From Ferrimonas futtsuensis DSM 18154 (lineage in GTDB: Bacteria; Pseudomonadota; Gammaproteobacteria; Enterobacterales; Shewanellaceae), in the NCBI RefSeq assembly GCF_000422645.1, contig NZ_AUGL01000014.1, forward strand, positions 1-64,000: 64,000 nucleotides of DNA. Direction: 5' to 3'. Below the pieces are notes generated by a model. The model did no database searches and was not told where the DNA came from. It worked only from the letters and a program-made list of their open reading frames with translations. Both the position numbers and the translations under genes were made by a program. Below, piece after piece: positions 63,068 to 64,000 of this stretch. Every line of letters begins with the position of its first letter. Position 1 is the stretch's first letter.

Positions 63068-64000
63068 ATGAAATTGATTCTGGATCAAGCCGTGCGCATT
63101 GCCCCCCTGTGGATTGGACTACTGAGCCTGTTACTGCTGTTTTCCGGAGCACTGCGGGCGGCCGACAAGACTGAGCAGCACCTTAAGGTGGGAGTCCTGG
63201 CCAATTGGGGCTACCTGCAGGCAGAAAAGCGCTGGCAGCCGATGATGGACTACCTCACCGAGAAGGTGGACGGAGCCCGCTTCAGCGTACGCCCCGGCTC
63301 CTTCGAGGAGCTCAACGCCGCCCTGGAGGCTGGTGAGATTGAGTTTATCGTCACCAACCCGGGTCAATACCTCTACCTTTCCAATCAGTTTCCACTCTCC
63401 TGGCTGGCCACCATGCGCTCAGCCAAACACAATGGCGCAACCTACGCCATCGGCTCCACCATCATCGTCCGCGCCGACAGCGACTATCGCACCCTGTACG
63501 ACCTCAAGGACAAAGTGGTCGCCGCCAGTGGTCGTCACGCCCTCGGCGGTTACCAGGCCACCGTAGGGCTGATGCATAAGCTGGGCATGACTCCCGAAGA
63601 TTTCTTCAAGGAGGTGAAGTTTTTAGGCTTCCCCCTGGGGCCGCTGATCTTCCAGGTGCGAGACCGCAACATCGATGCCGCCATCACCCCCTTCTGTACT
63701 ATGGAAGAGATGGTCGAAAAAGGAGTAATCCGCACCGAAGACTTTCGGGTGATCAACCCGAGTCGTCCTCCCGGCTACGACTGTCAGGTCAGCACCCAGC
63801 TCTACCCCAACTGGTCTTTCGCCGCCAGCGAAGAGGTCAGCTACAACCTGACCAAACAGATCACCCGAGCCCTGTTTGAGCTCACCCCGGATCACCCCGC
63901 CGCCATCGAAGCTGGCACCCTAGGCTGGACCGCCCCCATCAGTCAGCTCAAGGTGATTCAACTGTTCTCCAACCTCCACTACCAGAAGCAGGAGGTCAGC
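63068..64000 (+). CDS. ttrS: TtrS-like sensor histidine kinase, 5' part (runs off window)
   Basis: The frame is open for 311 codons to the window end. It begins MKLILDQAVRIAPLWIGLLS, a signal anchor, then a periplasmic PhnD/substrate-binding-like domain (VGVLANWGYLQAEKRWQPM, near 40-58; EFIVTNPGQYLYL, near 93; SGRHALGGYQA, near 157). Two cysteines (TPFCTME near 216 and GYDCQVSTQLYP near 238) match the redox-type cysteines of TtrS sensors. The transmembrane, HisKA and ATPase domains would lie beyond 64000. It is divergent from ttrR, whereas the two are often in one operon. Confidence 0.82.
   Translation, partial: MKLILDQAVRIAPLWIGLLSLLLLFSGALRAADKTEQHLKVGVLANWGYLQAEKRWQPMMDYLTEKVDGARFSVRPGSFEELNAALEAGEIEFIVTNPGQYLYLSNQFPLSWLATMRSAKHNGATYAIGSTIIVRADSDYRTLYDLKDKVVAASGRHALGGYQATVGLMHKLGMTPEDFFKEVKFLGFPLGPLIFQVRDRNIDAAITPFCTMEEMVEKGVIRTEDFRVINPSRPPGYDCQVSTQLYPNWSFAASEEVSYNLTKQITRALFELTPDHPAAIEAGTLGWTAPISQLKVIQLFSNLHYQKQEVS

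Overview
The window looks like chromosome of a marine, facultatively anaerobic gammaproteobacterium of the Shewanella/Ferrimonas type (order Alteromonadales). I infer this from the protein families: periplasmic tetraheme cytochromes with separate Tat-exported flavoprotein reductases, a periplasmic HydAB-type [FeFe] hydrogenase with its maturases, a DddY DMSP lyase, curli genes and a TtrSR-type two-component system. Ferrimonas is my best guess. No rRNA or tRNA gene was seen.

Layout. 1-1113: the end of an IS3-family element that has cut off the 3' part of a tyrosine integrase. 1430-6548: an anaerobic respiration module (tetraheme cytochrome, Tat flavoprotein, GntR regulator, outer-membrane porin) with a shared 14-bp operator-like element before both the flavoprotein and the porin. 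6753-8630: a GmrSD-like DUF262/DUF1524 nuclease. 8814-15471: [FeFe] hydrogenase hydA-hydB-cytochrome b, then hydG-hydX-hydE-hydF. 16351-18679: azurin, and a fagA-fumC pair behind a Fur-box-like site. 18872-21813: hydrolases and a DUF2784 membrane protein. 22104-26980: curli genes csgD, csgBA and csgEFG, with a main curlin of about 614 residues. 27155-34374: an alkaline-phosphatase-superfamily protein, ribA, gpt, and a rubrerythrin/Fe-S protein/DUF3501 trio. 34362-36210: a bufferin-type copper-peptide operon (bufABC).

36326-45922 is the most interesting region. It holds two diverged TetR paralogues, two LysR regulators, a porin, a DddY DMSP lyase, a tetraheme cytochrome, a Tat flavoprotein with a fumarate-reductase-like active site, and an AcuI acryloyl-CoA reductase that lacks its nucleotide-binding segment. 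The simplest reading is that DMSP is cleaved in the periplasm and the acrylate is used there as a terminal electron acceptor, while the cytoplasmic acrylate route is broken. Four GGAA-N4-TTCC sites and a tandem pair of terminator-ending, sRNA-like units lie in the same region.

46411-62274 is mostly housekeeping and accessory: a DUF885 protein, an RND tripartite efflux pump, an MFS transporter with a His-rich small protein, an EEP-family phosphatase/nuclease, ybiT, a LysR/PACE efflux pair and a CpcT/CpeT-like protein. 62320-64000 carries ttrR and the 5' part of a divergent ttrS, which runs off the window.

How it fits together: the window is rich in electron-acceptor systems (two flavoprotein reductases, tetrathionate sensing) and electron-donor or redox parts (periplasmic hydrogenase, azurin), plus metal-stress genes (bufferin, Fur-controlled FumC) and a biofilm system.
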